Source of the DNA: Vespula vulgaris
Lineage: Eukaryota > Arthropoda > Insecta > Hymenoptera > Vespidae
Assembly: GCF_905475345.1 (NCBI RefSeq)
Contig: NC_066596.1
Location: 3,969,001-4,033,000 of the forward strand
Reading direction: 5' to 3'
DNA length: 64,000 nt
Positions 1 through 15,100 of the stretch are shown here, piece after piece. A model generated the notes under the pieces. The model was not told the origin of the DNA, searched no databases, and saw only the letters and a program-made list of their open reading frames with translations. The first letter of the stretch is position 1; every line of letters starts with the position of its first letter. A program made the translations under genes and the position numbers.

Positions 1-2133
1 TTTCAGACCACACATGAAAGAGAGAAGGTTGCGGTGGTAGGCACGATTCGACGTCAATTCATCGATCCCGATGCGCACTACATCGCGATTAGATCGATGT
101 CGCAATCGTTAAAACGATATGTATCTTTTATCTTTTCTATTCAAAAATTTTTTCTTCTTTTTTTTCTTCAAAGAAAGTTCTCGTAACTTGCTTGTCATTT
201 AGGATTTATTTAGATATATCTCAGTTCTCCATTTAGATCTAATACAATGTATACAAATACAGATACCTATTCGATTATAAAAATAAAATCAATTGGAAAG
301 TTGTCATAAGGCAATTCGTTCGATTAGATAAATCTAAGGAACGAATGAAAAAATTTTCTTTCATTGAATGAATTCGATTCCAAACACGACCTGAATCGAT
401 CGACGTTGTCGATATCGCAGTTTACACACTTCGAAGTACATAGGTTTATCTCCGTAAGAGAGTAAAATAACCGCAAAAAAAGTATCGACGATATTTCGTT
501 GCGTCGAAGGTTCCTTCTAAACGTTGTAAAACACGATGGGGTGTCTCCGCGAAGAATAAAGGTTGCACAAGAGCGATAAATAATAGCATTTCATAAAATT
601 TAACGCAACAAGCAATGCTCCGTCACAAAAGTAGCGTTAAAACCACCCACACACTTAATAAAACCTCATCGTCCTCATAATGGCCGCCCGATGACCAGTC
701 CGAATAAAATTCGACGATGAATAGAGTGTGTAATGCGAATGTGAATGTTTTATTAATGTATCTCGAATGTCTCTGCATTCTTTTCCATATTGATCATCTC
801 CTAATTTCTCTTCTAATCGAAAAAAATAAAAAAAAAAACACATTTGCAAATCTTTCAAAAATGCAATATACTAATATAGAAAGTAGGAATATTGAAGAGA
901 CAACACGATGTTTCAGTTATACGGAATATGTAATTAAATGAACAAGTGATCCTCACGATACCCGGCTGTATTAATACAAACAAGGCCTTTCTTTCGAATT
1001 TGAGTTCTCCCGATATATGTCAGCCGTCGGAAACAGCACGTATTTCTCAAAGAACGAAAGAGTCCGCGCTCGCTTTCATCTCGAGATTCGCTTTTGGAGA
1101 GCGGCCAAATTTCACGATAAAAGGTACTTTATTTTCAGAGGTGACCTCGATAAAAATAATCTCATAATATCCGTGAGAGCCGTGGATGATGGCGTTCGTC
1201 ATGCGATTGAGAGGATCTTCTATCGATTGATTTAAGCTTACAGTTAAAAAAAAAAGAAGTACCTCGATAAAATTTGAATGAAATCAAGATATGAAAATTG
1301 TCGACAATTTTGCTGAAAACATCGACAAACATTTCAGATAGAAATTGTTGTTTTTAGAATTAGAAAAACGATTTCCTTCTTTCGTAAAAGACACGACAAT
1401 GTACATAAATTTAATCTTTGGCCGAGCTAACGTTTCCGCTCGGTAGACTCGCATATCCGTTAACCATCGAAGCAAGGCGAATGTCCGAAGAGTGCACGCT
1501 GTCAGTGGGAATTAGAACGTTAATAAATATCCCTATCTTCGCCAAGCGATAAGAACGTGCACGCGGATGGAATTCATGACAAATGTGTCGATAGAAACGG
1601 CAAAGACGATGCTGGGCTTTAACGGCTTGTTGTTGCAAAAAGTTTTGCAATATCACGAAGCACAATTAAATGAGCGATAAATCTTTTCTTTATCCTTGGA
1701 ATTCGCGTGTAGCTTTCGAATTTTTTTGATTTTCCTTCTTGCTTTTGCTTTCTCTCTCTCTCTTTCTCTTTCTCTTTATTTCTCTATTTATTCTTTTTGA
1801 TTAAAACGAGACTCTCGTCGATTAGCACGGCTCCTAATGTCGTTTATGAGAAAAAGAATACATGTTTGGTGTAACGTTTCTCAGAATCACCATCAAACCC
1901 ATTACCAATGATGATCGTGGCCAGCTTTACGGCCTTCCATCTCTAATGGCGGCGAGTCTTGGTGATAGCAGACAGCCTGGCAGCAAAGCAGCCCTCCTCC
2001 TTCTTAGAACTCCAACGTGCTTGGCATTTCGTATGGAGATCACAAACGACGACCTCAACGAATACACCTCCGCCACGTTTCGCATTCTTTTCCGCCCGTC
2101 CATCTGTCTCTCCTCGTTCGAGTAAGACGTGCC

Positions 2134-2212
2134 GCTCTCTCTCTCTCTCTCTCTCTTTCTCTTTCTTACTTTGTCTCTTTCTCTCTCTTTCTTTTTCTGT
2201 CTTTCTATCTCT
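2134..2212. repeat. TC-rich microsatellite
   Basis: A CT dinucleotide run decays into CTTT-type pyrimidine sequence. It generates Leu/Ser-rich pseudo-ORFs in several frames. Confidence 0.9.
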
Positions 2213-5200
2213 AAGAAAGATGCCAAGAATTTCACGTTACACTTCGCCGAGCTCGAAGGGCGGATACTTTCGAGTGAGTCGTCACGTTTCGTGCACCTTC
2301 TCGAACTAATCGAGCAACGACTTCCGTGGAATTCAGTAGTAAAGCTTTAGAAAACGTTCCGATCTATAAAAACTTATGAATTCTATAAATCTCTTAAGAA
2401 ATTGCAACGACCGCCTAACGTTATTCGTGTCACGACTTTGATTTCGATCACAAAAAACACATGCAAATATATGTATTTACACATGTAAATATATATATAT
2501 ATGTGTGTGTGTACATATATCGCTAAAATGCTCTCGCGCGTTTTCACCGCGTTGAAATGGATTTGAGAATGAGTTGTCCTTTTCAAATGTTTCTGTTATT
2601 CAACCTCGATAGTTCTTGAAGAATTACGATTACCGCTAAACCAGTCGAACACGTCAACGAGAGGAATCGATCTTCGACATCGTGGGTGGTCCAAGTATCG
2701 ATTCTTTTCTTCTATATATTATTTTTGAATGTGGTCGATTCGCTTCGGGCATTTCCTCTCTATTGTTTTCTTCGCAAGAATATTATTCATCCAATCGGTT
2801 ACACACCTTGCAGCTATCTTCCCTTTCTGACGAAATGGACAGAGATGAGAATAAAAAAAAAAGAACAAGAAATACGAAAGCAAAATCTATACACGTGTAT
2901 CTATCGGAATTACCGAAGCAGAGAATGCAAATTCTTGTAGGCTCCTCGAAAACCGCCCCCCTGGCGTGGTAACAACGAAGTGGACCACCTTGCCACTTTT
3001 CTTTTGGGTGGTCCCACTAGCCGAATCCAATGTTTAATAACAGGAGGTGTTGTCCAGCATGCTCGATAATGCTTCTTAACAGCCGACGTGTAGCCTTCGA
3101 GGGCATCTCGGAATATTTTACTCAGCTAGATTGTAATTCGGTCTTTACACCTCCAAAGATTCTTTCATTGGAATTCAAGGAAGACCCCAAACTTCCCTTT
3201 TTCGTAAGAGGAACAAGGATTCGTTCCTCGAACCTTCCTCGAGGTTGATCTTTTATCACCGCTTACCACCTGTCGTAGTCGCTGAGCGAAAAGCAAACTC
3301 GCATCATGCTAATGTAAGTTTTATTGGCCACTTTGCGGTTTCGCCTCTTAACCGGCTTCTTCCTCGCCTTGAAACGAAGGCTGCTTAATTTTGCGGAGTC
3401 CTATAGTTAAATGAAGAAAGGAATAGAGTATATCGATCGTGTCTACTTTGAGTCCTAGTTTAGAAACTTTCTCGTTTAATACGACAAGTAACAAAATACA
3501 ACGTGCTCCGGTAGTTCCTGTAATTAAATCGGAATGCTGTTTTTAATATGTCTCTGAAAGATAATATACGAAATTACATACAGATTTGCATGCGCCTATC
3601 TAAGAAAATCAGGTCTTTCTACGTCGTAAAACGACGATAGGCGCGGGTCACACTAGAAAGTATTAACTAATCGAATTTTGCGATGATAATAAAATAAATG
3701 TATTCCTGATAATTTTTTCTTTTTTTTTCTGCAAGAAGATTCTTTGGATTTTCCGGTGTATCCCTGAAGCTATCGAAATCCCAGGATCTCTGGCGAGTTT
3801 TAAAATAAAGATGAGACAAATCGTGTCCGCGTGATCGAGAGCAAAGAGTAGTCCATTTCAGTCGTGCTTCGCATGTTGTTAACTTTCCCTTATCGGTTTA
3901 TTCGCTTTCAACCAGCTAGAATTTCAGGAACGAGCTACGATAAATTGCACGACGACAAGATATGCATTTCGCGTAAACGATTTTATTGCCTCGATTTAAA
4001 TGAGGAAAAGTCGATCACATTAAAGAGAGAAATCGTTTTCTTGTTTTTATTTAAGAAGATAATCGAGGAGACCTCCGCGCGTGAAAAGCGCGTGTGGTCC
4101 GTCACAATATCCAAGTTTATCTATTTTATTCTTATTCTTATCTACGCTTTCAGTTTATGTCTCCGTTCTTCTTACTATCTAACAAATAATATTTCATTTT
4201 AAAGCAACTCCTACGATCTTTCTAATGGAATATATAGCAATACATAGACGATTTCGAAATTTTATCGTAAATTTTCATAGCCACACCAAATAGAGCAAAG
4301 AAATCGCGTGCGAATAGTTACCTGTGGTATTTGAAGAGATTGAAAACCTCGATCAGTAAGTCATAGAAACTCAATCACCCGTTGTTCTATTCTCATTAAA
4401 AAATATTTCCCCGGTATATCTCGTGTCTTTCCTAAAATTTATGCCTACTGTGTCGAATCTATAGCGGGAAAGATCGTGAAACTCAATGGAGAAGGATCTA
4501 AAACGATCTAACGATCGTATTGTTTGCAATGTGTCTATGAAACATTTCTTTTTATAAAAATATTTCTTTGTTCATCGCATACCTAATGTATATATCTATA
4601 TGAAAAATACAAAAAATTTCTATCCTAATTATAATTCTAAATTTTATTACCAGACGTGGGCGGCCGAGAAATCATATCACAAGATGAGATTCATAGGAAC
4701 CGCACGATCGTTTTAAAACCTTGCCTTCTTGACCTTTCGCCGAGTCTGATTTCAACTGAATCATTAACGATAGCACAACTAAACGTCCGTATATATCCGA
4801 CTCATGAAAATGTATTACTTCCAATAGGTTTTTTTCTATCTCGCAATCAAATGACGTGTTACTTCCCAAACACATTATTTTCTAAAAATGTGAAGAAAAA
4901 AGTAATCACGTATCTTCCATATAATCTTAGAAAATAAACAAGCATCAAATTTCGCCAGTTCGACGTATCTTATCTTTGCTTATATCACGGTAATCTTCCT
5001 TAAAAGCAATTAAACATAACTCAAGTATCACCAACGCAGTTTTTAATAATGAAGAGATAACATAAAGTTCTTAGAAACATGAAACCAGAAAAATCGTCGA
5101 ACGAATTATCAACATACAGACAGAATATATTAAGATAAATTCAAAGTGCTAGAGTAGTTTTGAGGAAAACTGTTCCTCTTACCGAAGAAAGATAGAGTGA

Positions 5201-5490
5201 GAGAAGCGCGTACGTTCGTCGGGATTGTTTCTATTAAGCGGCGAGACATCAAAGACAGCACCAGATGTTACGTACTACATGGATCAAGTAGGTCCATGCC
5301 CTCTTTGAGAGTAGATGCACGATCGCAAGGTACACCGTGCGAGCGAGATGCAAATTGGCTTATTAGCCTTATCTTTGGTAGAAAATCTCTTGTGGCTGTG
5401 CGCGAGCTTCGGAAGAATCTGGCCACCCGTGATCGAGAAAAGATTTATTTAACGAGCCTTGAAGAAAGCCCGACGATATTTTGCATATAT

Positions 5491-5556
5491 AAAGAAAAAA
5501 GAAAAGAAAAGAAAAGAAAAGAAAAGAAAAGAAAGAAAAGAAAAGAAAAAGGAAAG
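5491..5556. repeat. AAAAG pentanucleotide repeat
   Basis: Repeated GAAAA/AAAAG units with small interruptions, about 250 bp upstream of the Pvf Thr-rich exon. Confidence 0.9.
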
Positions 5557-5818
5557 TCCAGTAATTACTTTCGAAATTAAACGAATAATTAAATGGTTAA
5601 GTCCTCTTTCGAACTAATTACAGTATCACGAACGATGAACGTTTTTTACATTCGTTCCGGTTCGATCGACTATTAGAAAGTTTCTAGAAAATCTGTTTCC
5701 TGTACTCGAATAACGAATTTCGAAATCGTATCGAAAAATGTCCAAGTCCAATGTTATCTTCATGAGATCATTGTTATTCGCTTTCTCTAATCAAATTCGA
5801 TGCTGTCTTTTTCGACAG

Positions 5819-6131
5819 GATTACAACGACAATGAAACCACGAACGATCAGGAAAGTACGAGTACGACGACGACTACTACGAGCACCACTACTACCAGCA
5901 GCACTACCACAACAACGACCACACCTAAGCCTACGCTTACTCAGCACTTCGACTACAGAGATTCAAGAGCTTACGACAGTGGTACCAGCACCCAATACAA
6001 CGGCTACCAAGCGAAAAACGACTACCCGCCTATGTCAGCTCATAGCGTCCACAAGTGGCAATCCCTGGGCACTCGAGAGAGCGTTAAAGAGACCAGAAGC
6101 AACATGCAGCAATATAACAAAAACGGCAAGA
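5819..6131 (+). CDS. Pvf: Pvf exon A: Thr-rich, mucin-like N-terminal region
   Basis: The acceptor is TGTCTTTTTCGACAG before 5819 and the donor is GTACGT from 6132. It encodes 104 codons plus one base (phase 1). The reading starts DYNDNETTND, runs through a Thr/Ser block ending in TPKPTLTQ, and ends near QQYNKNGK. The Thr block suggests O-glycosylation (inference). The frame also stays open upstream to an ATG at 5738, but that stretch resembles intron plus acceptor and is a poor signal peptide, so I do not use it as the start. Confidence 0.85.
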
Positions 6132-9100
6132 GTACGTCTCGCCAGCTTTTTTCTTATATCGTGTATATCTTTGAGATCGCTCTCTTTGCTAAAAGGATCC
6201 CTTTGAGCTCGATACGATATGCAGGGCTTATAGGGAGTCTTCTTAAAAGGACAAAATTGTACGATGCGAAGGAGAATACAATGTCATCCTCTATAATCGA
6301 AAGTAGTAAAATTCACGATACACTGTCCGATAATACAAACTAGCATTGGCAAAAAACATTTAATTATTATCATGCAAGGAGAGTATGGGAAACGTGATAC
6401 GATAGCGCAATCACGTCCGAGGCGTTCCGTAATCGATTTATGTAGATTACAGTAACAGCATCTTACCCAATTAACTTTGAGACCCTATCCGAAGGTCCGT
6501 TGTTAATCGATATTCAAAGACAACGTAGGTGGCCCTTCTCGATCAAACGTATTATTTTTCCTATTTAGACGCAAAGTGGTTATTAATTCGATCCTTAAAA
6601 TTATCTCGATGGTCGATTTGCATCGTGTCGAAAATGAATTCCCTTGAAAATTTTAATTTACAAATAATCGGAAAAAATATCAATCGTCGACGGACTCGAC
6701 AATAGACATGTCAGCGACGCGTATTCTGAAAAAAAAAAGGAAATTAAGTTCTAGCTATCTACGAGACTTCTTGTTAGATCTCATCTCTCATTTATTAAAA
6801 TGTCGACACATATGTATTCAGAAAATCTCTAAATGCGACGCGTGTTCTCGCTGACGCCTCTATTTATTCAGGGACGTTGTACCTTGCTCGACGTGATTAC
6901 GTGATCGGTCAGGGTATCTTCGTGATCTCAAATGATTTCAAAACATGCTAACTATCGTCAGGAATGTCACTTGACTCCAACAAAACTATATTCAATTACA
7001 GTCGCAATTCCTAAAGACGAATTATTAAACCCGATCAAAATTCATATCTATTCGTTCGTATTACATTAAAATTGGTATTTCAAGAGGCAATTCGATTTAA
7101 AATAAGAAGAAAGTAAAGAAGGAGGATTCCAGCATTAACATGCAAACTGATTGCACAGTTGCGGCAATTCTCCATACCTTTTTGAACTCCCCTCCTGTTG
7201 TCCCAGACACGATAGGCGTTACGTACATACCTTGCAACGTTTACGAACAACGAAAGTTCCCCGCACGTGCGGCTCAACCTTCGTTTTCACGGCGTCGAGC
7301 GTTAAAGAGAACTTTTTATTCCTTCGATAGAACGATAGGCCGAGTTTGCTCGGTAAAAGCAAAGAGACTGTTCGCTTCGTTGCTCTACGATCACGACTAG
7401 CTCGTTTTCTTCTCGTGATTTTCATTTTATCTCCGTCGTTCAAAAAATCCCGTTTGAAATATTCCGCATGACCGAAAAAATAAAAATGTTTGGAAATAAT
7501 AGAAATGCATTCGGTACGATTTTCGGTTAAGAATGGTTTAATTTTTTCTTTTTTTTTTTTACTATCTTTCTTTTTTTTTTTTGATTCACTCTCAATACGA
7601 TCAAGATCATATATAGAGACAGATAATCAGCAGCAAGACAAAGGGAAAAATCAAAGTGACCGATTCGAAAGAATAACAGGTGATCGAATCTAAACTTCTT
7701 TTCACTCGGTATAATACATTCAGGAATACGTTTGAATACGGGATGTACGAAGCGAGAGAGCGATTCTTCAGAATTCCTGACGGTCGTGCCTCTATTGTGA
7801 ACGCGCGCAGATAGAATCTCGGTGTCAGTGCGGACCGTGCCGAGTGGAAGCAACGCCTACGCTCAGAATTAGCATAGCCGGAGATCGGCGGTGAAGATTA
7901 AACGACTAGGGAAATATATATATCGACTATATCGGAGGCATCGTTTCCAAAACTCTTACGAAAATCATTTTGTTCCTCCTGTCAAAAAGTACTTTCCTCT
8001 CTTCTATCCTTTTTCAAAATCATTGAAAAAAGTTGACGTTGTTTATCGTTAAAATGAAGGACATTAAGGGTACTTTAAATACTGTTTCATTAGAGTATGT
8101 TACATTTTCTTCGTGCAAATAAGCATGTAATTACTCGCAAGATCGGAAGATCGTTTTCCTTTTAATATTAGTCACGAAAGATATTAGAATTCTACTCGTT
8201 AAAATATCGATTTCGACACAGCTCGCGTGTCGAAGCTTTTTGTTCCTACAAAGCGGCCGATTCTTGCTTTTGCATGAGAGAAGAAACTTTACTCTAACTC
8301 ATAAAATGATCAAAGAACGAATCCGTTTGGATTTTACTTCGTTCTCTTCGGAATCTTTTGCTTCTCTCTTTCTCTCTTCCTCCGATACTCCGTTACGGCC
8401 AATAAACTAATCCGCGAGTAATGCCGACTGACAAACGACGATTTAATGCCAACTTGCGAACGTAAAAGCAGTGTGGAACGCGAGAGCAAAGACGACGATA
8501 GCTAGTAATAATTTTCGATTAGAAACGACGCGATCCTGCCCTCGTCTGCAATATTCATAAAGCGGCTCTTCGTCTTCGTCTTTATCTTCCTATTCGCGAA
8601 CTTGGCCCGATTAACCCTCATCGTGAATTGCAATACTACGGGCGTAAAGTTCGATATTGCTAATACACACGTTTGATATCGGTCAAATTTTCTTTCGTGA
8701 ATACTTTGAAATAAGCATTATTTTAAAACATGAGAATTCATTTTCCAATGCGAGTAATTACTCGTGTTATTTTGAATGTAGAAGAAGCAATCGAAGGGAA
8801 TTTTTTAACTCTATCTATGCATCGACCGACATGACTCATAATTATTTCATCTCTGAGAAGGAGAGTTTGATGTAATCATTGCCCTTTGTCGCGTCGAATT
8901 AATTCATCCTAACATTCCCCGATGTTACTCACGTAGAGAACCAGTAAGAGCGAGTTGTATACATGTACGTATATATGTATGTACCATTGAATCGTCCAAG
9001 TATATCCTGCGTAATAACAAAGTAGCGACGCCCTTTGATCTTCTCTCTCACGAGGAAGCGACCGTGCAAACTCAAACTATGTAATTTTCCCTCATAGAGT

Positions 9101-12100
9101 CTTAGGCGACATCCACCGTAGTTTCTCGATCGACGAGGACATTTCTTCCGCGATCAAAGCGAACCTCTCGATACGACTGACGTCGGCATAATTATCGACA
9201 GTATGTGGTATGCGTAGAAAGCGATTAGGTATCTTTCCCTTGAATCAATAGAAAGCTTTCGTGACCAATATCGTTCGATCTTAAAAAAAAATATTGCAAC
9301 AAGTAGTCGATGCTCGTATGATAAACTAACTTTTCTTTGATGAACGCATGAAGTTTCTAAACATATGATGAAGTAGCCATCGTCAATAAGGACAAATCAT
9401 CTGATCGTTCTATCGATTTCTTTCGAAAGCTATCTCCGTTCCATAATTATCTTCTAATTCTACAAAGATAATACAAGTTTGCATAATTTTCAGCTGCACA
9501 AATCAAGGATGCTCTACAATACGCAATAAAAGTATCTAGAGAAGGTAGCTGTCAGTGGCCACGTCCGAGAGTTATTCCGGTTCGCGATGTCTACCCAAGT
9601 CCATCGACCACCTACATTCCACACTGCGCCATCTTGCACAGGTGCTCGGACGATACCGGATGTTGTAGATCGGAAGCACTCACCTGTGTGCCTAAGCACT
9701 CTCATCGTGTTGAATTATCTTTTTACGTAAGTTGATAATATTCTCTTATTTTTTATTAATTTGGTAGAAGCGATTTTTATTATCCTATACTTCATCCAAT
9801 TTTTTTGTAAATGTACAAAAAAAGAAAAAATGATACCCTGCTTCCTGTATTGAAATTCAAATTATATCGATTAATGAGGCCGCGAGGTACGTGATTATTA
9901 ATCACCGCATATTTCACTCATATACCGCGTTATTAAACAAAATTAATAACGGAGTCATATGGAGCGAGCCGATTAAACGGTAATCGTAGAGCTACTAGGC
10001 AAAGGCTTCATTATGCGAAAGATAAATCGCAAAGAGAAAGAGCCTTATACGATGTATCTACTTATGTACATCGTATTGAGAAACGATCTTCAAATCGCCC
10101 GAAGCAAAGTTTCAATCGAAGAACTCTATCCATCGTAAGAGAAAGTATCGTCGATCGGGCAAAATGCATTGTGGAAAATTTATTAGCTAAGATCAGGGAA
10201 GAAGCTACGTTGTAAGTCATTTTGATTTACAGGATAGACATCGTTGATTATCTTTTAGCTGAAAACATCTATATGCCTCTTTTATGTGAAATGGAATATT
10301 AAGACGAAGAAATATCCTAGCTCCTCAGTTAATTCCATGAATAAATTCTAAAGATTGATTATGAATTGACACAAATCTTTTCTAAATCCGAAAGAATTTT
10401 TCCCGTTTGATTTAACCAGTTATTTGACAGCAAACGTATTAGAACGATAATAAAAATTAATCCTACCTAATTGTGATGCAAATTGGTTTTATCTAAAATT
10501 GTTTGGATGACACGCAATTTCTTTAATGGTGGTCCACCATGTAATCATCAATGGAGATATACGATCCAACGATAAGAAACTTTCAAACGCTTTATCATTT
10601 TAATTCTTAGTACTCTTGAATCTTCGTTTCTCGGGTCATTTAATCAATGATTGGATAGCCAAGTATACTCCTCAGATAAATTCGTAAATGAATTCTCTTT
10701 GCAACTCGATACTTAAAGTCACTATTTTATCACTCGATTATGGACGCTCGGATCAATTTCCATTGCATTATGTCTGGTAGTCGATTCTTAAGCGAGCCTA
10801 TCTAACTTAATATTTGTAGCAATATCAGCGCATACTATATTTCTCTGATAAACGTTATCTCCTAAGACTAGTCGCATGATGAACCTGTCGAATAAACTGA
10901 TATTTAAATCCTATCAAATTGTTTGATCTTTGTCAAAGGATATATTAAACATAGAATCTGTCTCGACTGATAGTGAGATCATAAATTTTTCGAATAAACC
11001 AGATTCTTCAAACTAATCCAAAATAGATACTTTCGATCGTCTAATCTCCAATGTATAGTTAGCCTAACAGTGCAATGGAATTATTACCAAGAAGGTTAAA
11101 ACGATGAGGAAATTAATTTTCCTGTCTTTCAAAGATCGATGTATGTAATAATCGCGATGGCGATTACGCGATTAACAGGGATCACGGCCCAAGAAAATTA
11201 ATCGCCAGTGGTCGTGCTAATCATCTCAGTCTGGAACGCGTGTAAAATCGAAAGTATGAGAGCGATCGAACGAGAGATTTCAACGCGTGACCTGCCGAGC
11301 AGCTTCGTACTATGAACTATACGTTACTCTCCCTTTCAATTATTACTTTTTGCTGTCTTTTCTGCTTTCCAGCAATTGAACGAACAGCTCGATTCGATAG
11401 CTTAATTGTACTTGCTTGTATTTGTAGAAATTATTTTTCGATAAAAATACCACGAGAATATGACGTAACTGATGTAACTTAAAACAACTCGAAATCATAG
11501 ATTCCTTGCTAAATGAAATTACTATCCACATGAAGTGGTGCTATGGAAGAATAATTATCACGATAAACAATTCTTGGTATGGACGATAAGATCCATTGAT
11601 ATCTTTAATCGTCAAATCGATATTACGAATCAAATATTGAAATATCATACTAAAAATAACTAACGCTTTCACATTCGGTACGTTGCTGATAATTAAAACA
11701 ACAAGTTTTAAGGTAAAATACTAACAAATAAATGAACAAAAATGAATCAATTACGAGTTAACCGATTTCTATCTTCTAATAATGATAAACGCTTAGAATA
11801 CAAAAGGAGTGAAACGTCGACGGTTAGGTAGAACGAAAGTTCGCTTTACGATAGCCAATTAATTTTATTTTCGAACTCGATATCTTGAAACAATGGCCGT
11901 ACGAAATCAAAGGATAGAAAGATGAGGTGAAAGCAGAAGCAAAGTCATCTTTCATGTTGGTGGTTATCGATCATCTGGTCGACGTTAAAAAACTTAATGA
12001 CTTAACCAGCCCAAGCTAATTTGCTTCTCATAAAAATAAAACAGCTAAAAAATCATCGCAAGATCATCGTAAAATGGTTAAACTTAGGCGTGTGGGCGAT

Positions 12101-15100
12101 CATGAATCCTCATGGTTATTACATCAATTAAATCTCATACCGTATCTCCGACACTTTTTGATTAACGGTTCTTCATTAGCATAAGTGCATTAATATAGGA
12201 AAAAGTCGACGAAGGAAGAAAGAAAAACGTAATCGTTATTTCTTTTCGGGAAGGTGTGACCTGTAAATTTTACGTTTTAATTTTGTGGAGAAATTGCATT
12301 GTAAAATTTCTCCGATTATCATAGAAATTGTTATTTGTCGAGATAATTAATTTTTTGCCTTATAATATTCTATTAATAATGAAAAGACAAATCCATTAAC
12401 GACAAGATCGATAGCCGAACAATCTATTAATGCTTAATGACCTACGTATTTTTCACCAAACAATTATGATTTCCAATAAGTATAAACCTGCTCTGGTATA
12501 AACATTCAAGAATCTCTTTAGAGTCACTCGTTAAAACGTAGCTCGTGCTATTAACGATTCCCCGATGGCAAAGGGGACAAAAATCATCGTGTTATAAATC
12601 GCAATAAGCGCATGCCTAATTGCCGGTGGGGTGGGCACAATAACATCGGGAGTATAATTTGCATTTTACTGTAATTACCGTACACGACATTAGCATAAGT
12701 TCAGCATAGCATAGTCGAGTCTTTTCGGATTCAAATATGCTGATGCATACAAATACGAAAATAATTGTAATGAGTAGACTCGAAAAAACAAATATCAGTT
12801 TTCACGCAAAAAAAAGAAGAAAAGAAAAAAAAAAGAAAAATGGAAATTTGTAAAATTATGTTTCTACGAAAGAAAATCGACTACGAATCACAGTCTACGA
12901 ATCACTTGAAGTGATTCCGCTGATGGACCTCCGATAGTAGGCGCGACAATAAATAAATTTGCATATAAGATATATCAAGCATCCAAGTTTTTACGCTTCT
13001 ACTTGCTATTCGAGATACGATCGACCTAACGTCGTAAATGTAAAACTCAGCAGTAGTTTAATGCTCTTCCTTGTAAACCACCGAGCTGCTTTCAAAGATA
13101 CGTGCGCGGGAGTTTTTAAACGTCTCGCTCGAGCACGCACGTCAATCGACACTTTGAGAAGTTCGATTCATCGGTCTTCGATGAAACAACCCTGGTACAA
13201 AACATGCTGTTTGTTCTTGGCGTGAAGACGCCGTTTGTTGGCACTCCAAGCTCGCCGACGAAAAAAAAGACGATACTATAAACAGGAAAAAAGAGAAAGA
13301 GAACGAGAAAGAGTGAAATAAAGAGAGAAAAAGAAGACAGTACGGTAGGGGCTGTCAGGAATTTAACGTTCGACGAATGCTATCGTAAAGTCCCTTTCAC
13401 ACCGGATGGCCGTCGCGAGTCTTTCAATGTACAATGACTCACAGTTGGAATCAGTCACATGGTATCACTTAAATATACGAAACGTTGCTGATATCATCTT
13501 GAACACTTTCTTCTACATTATTCTTTTATCTTGTTTTTCAATCAAATCGATAAACAAGATCATGATCGAGGATATACGATCCAATTAATTGACAATGAAA
13601 ATTCTCGGTCAGTTTGTGTTCGCACATAAAGATTCAGCAAGCTCGAATCTGGAATTATTTTTGGTCGACCTTACGCAGAGTTGAATGAACCGATATTACG
13701 GATATATACGAGAGTACATACGTATGCGCGTGCAGACGAATACGTAATGCAGCGTGTGAAAATAAATGGATGTAACAAAAAAAAAAAGGAATGGGATTCG
13801 AAGTATTAGAGATACGTTGTCGAATCAACGCTTATTTCGCTATGCTCGAAAGAAATCATAAATGTCTTCAGATAAAAATGTTTAAACTTTTCATCGCGAT
13901 TAAGGCAGGTGCTAAAGAAAAACGTTTCGAATTCTTCCTGACCGTAGAAAGGCATTAATTAGATGCAAAGCGGAAGGCGTGTACTTTCCATACGATTTCT
14001 TTATCTCGACAAAGATCGCACGATATCCCCGTTTCTCTTCGATACGCCCACGTGCAAATGGTCGACCAATCAAGAGTACTGATTGTGATAAATGTACGGA
14101 TACGGGATCGCTGGGGGTCACTGGTGTTACTACGAGAAAGAAGGCGATAAATTTAATAGGATATGTTGTACTTTTCAAAGCTCCATACCGATAAAACGAA
14201 ACGCAATGGCGATTTCTAGTTACATCACAAATTCACTGAGTACACGTACGTACATGATCGCCATAAATTTCTGAACGATCTTTATCTTGTTGTAGCGTGC
14301 AAATCGAAATTTTCGTGACTAATGAACGAAACGAAAATCGAATATCCGAAACGTCATCAAGATCGGTCCGATCCTTTAAAAAACAGACAAACTGATCTTG
14401 TTCTTTCGCTTTTACTCGCGACGAGACGAAACGCTCCAATTCCTGTCTGCAATTATCGTGTTCCACCATCTGTCCGTAATAATATAAACAAAAAAGAAAG
14501 TAAAGAGAAAAGAAAAAAATCCAAGAAACGACCTACTCGTCATCCTTGTTCTCATCTCATGCGAATCAATTTATTAGTCGAATTTCGAGTTAGTCAGTTC
14601 ATAGAGTTCGGGCACCACACTTGGCTAGGTATCAAATTCGAGCGCGTGCAGCCTTTTCGTGGCCGTGTACAAGACACCAATGAGCTACAAAGATCTCACA
14701 TTAGCTAGGCGAGAAATCGACAAAGAGAGTCTCTCCTCGAAAGAGAGAGAAAGAGAGAAAGAGAGAGGAGAATGATGCATCTCTCTCCTCAAGACGCGCA
14801 GCACGAACGTCGAGTTATATAAATACCAGTGGCTTGGCTTCCGCGATACCGAAATACGCTGATTTATGGTGTTCCTCGTTGGCTATATCGCAAATCGCCC
14901 TCGCAGATATACCGGAGTAACTGGGTTAACGTTGGACGATCGTTAAAGCCTTTTCCAGAAACCCGTAAACTTTCAATAGATATTTCGAGGAGAGACTCCG
15001 TTTCGATAACTCGAAATGATTTTTCGAGAATAAGTATATTGTTACTGTTCGAGAATCCAAGTGAAATTTATATTTACCGAATCGTTCTAGACCTACGCGA

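Larger units (their letters stand above)
1..5818. other. Non-coding flank 5' of the first visible Pvf exon
   Basis: It is either a Pvf intron or upstream intergenic sequence. It holds pyrimidine-rich low complexity (about 1749-1790, 2134-2212) and an AAAAG-type run (5491-5556). The open frames are short, mostly lack plausible starts and show no family motif. I could not identify a signal-peptide exon here. Confidence 0.6.

Noticed and set aside
5738..5818. ATG at 5738 as the Pvf translation start
   Set aside because: The segment ends in a good polypyrimidine-CAG acceptor exactly at the exon start and gives a poor signal peptide with internal Arg and Cys; the open frame is probably accidental.
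9514..9705. 63-codon minus-strand open frame
   Set aside because: It is the antisense of the Pvf cystine-knot exon.
13790..13815. Possible tRNA B-box-like GGATTCGAAG
   Set aside because: No matching A box, acceptor stem or cloverleaf could be found around it.
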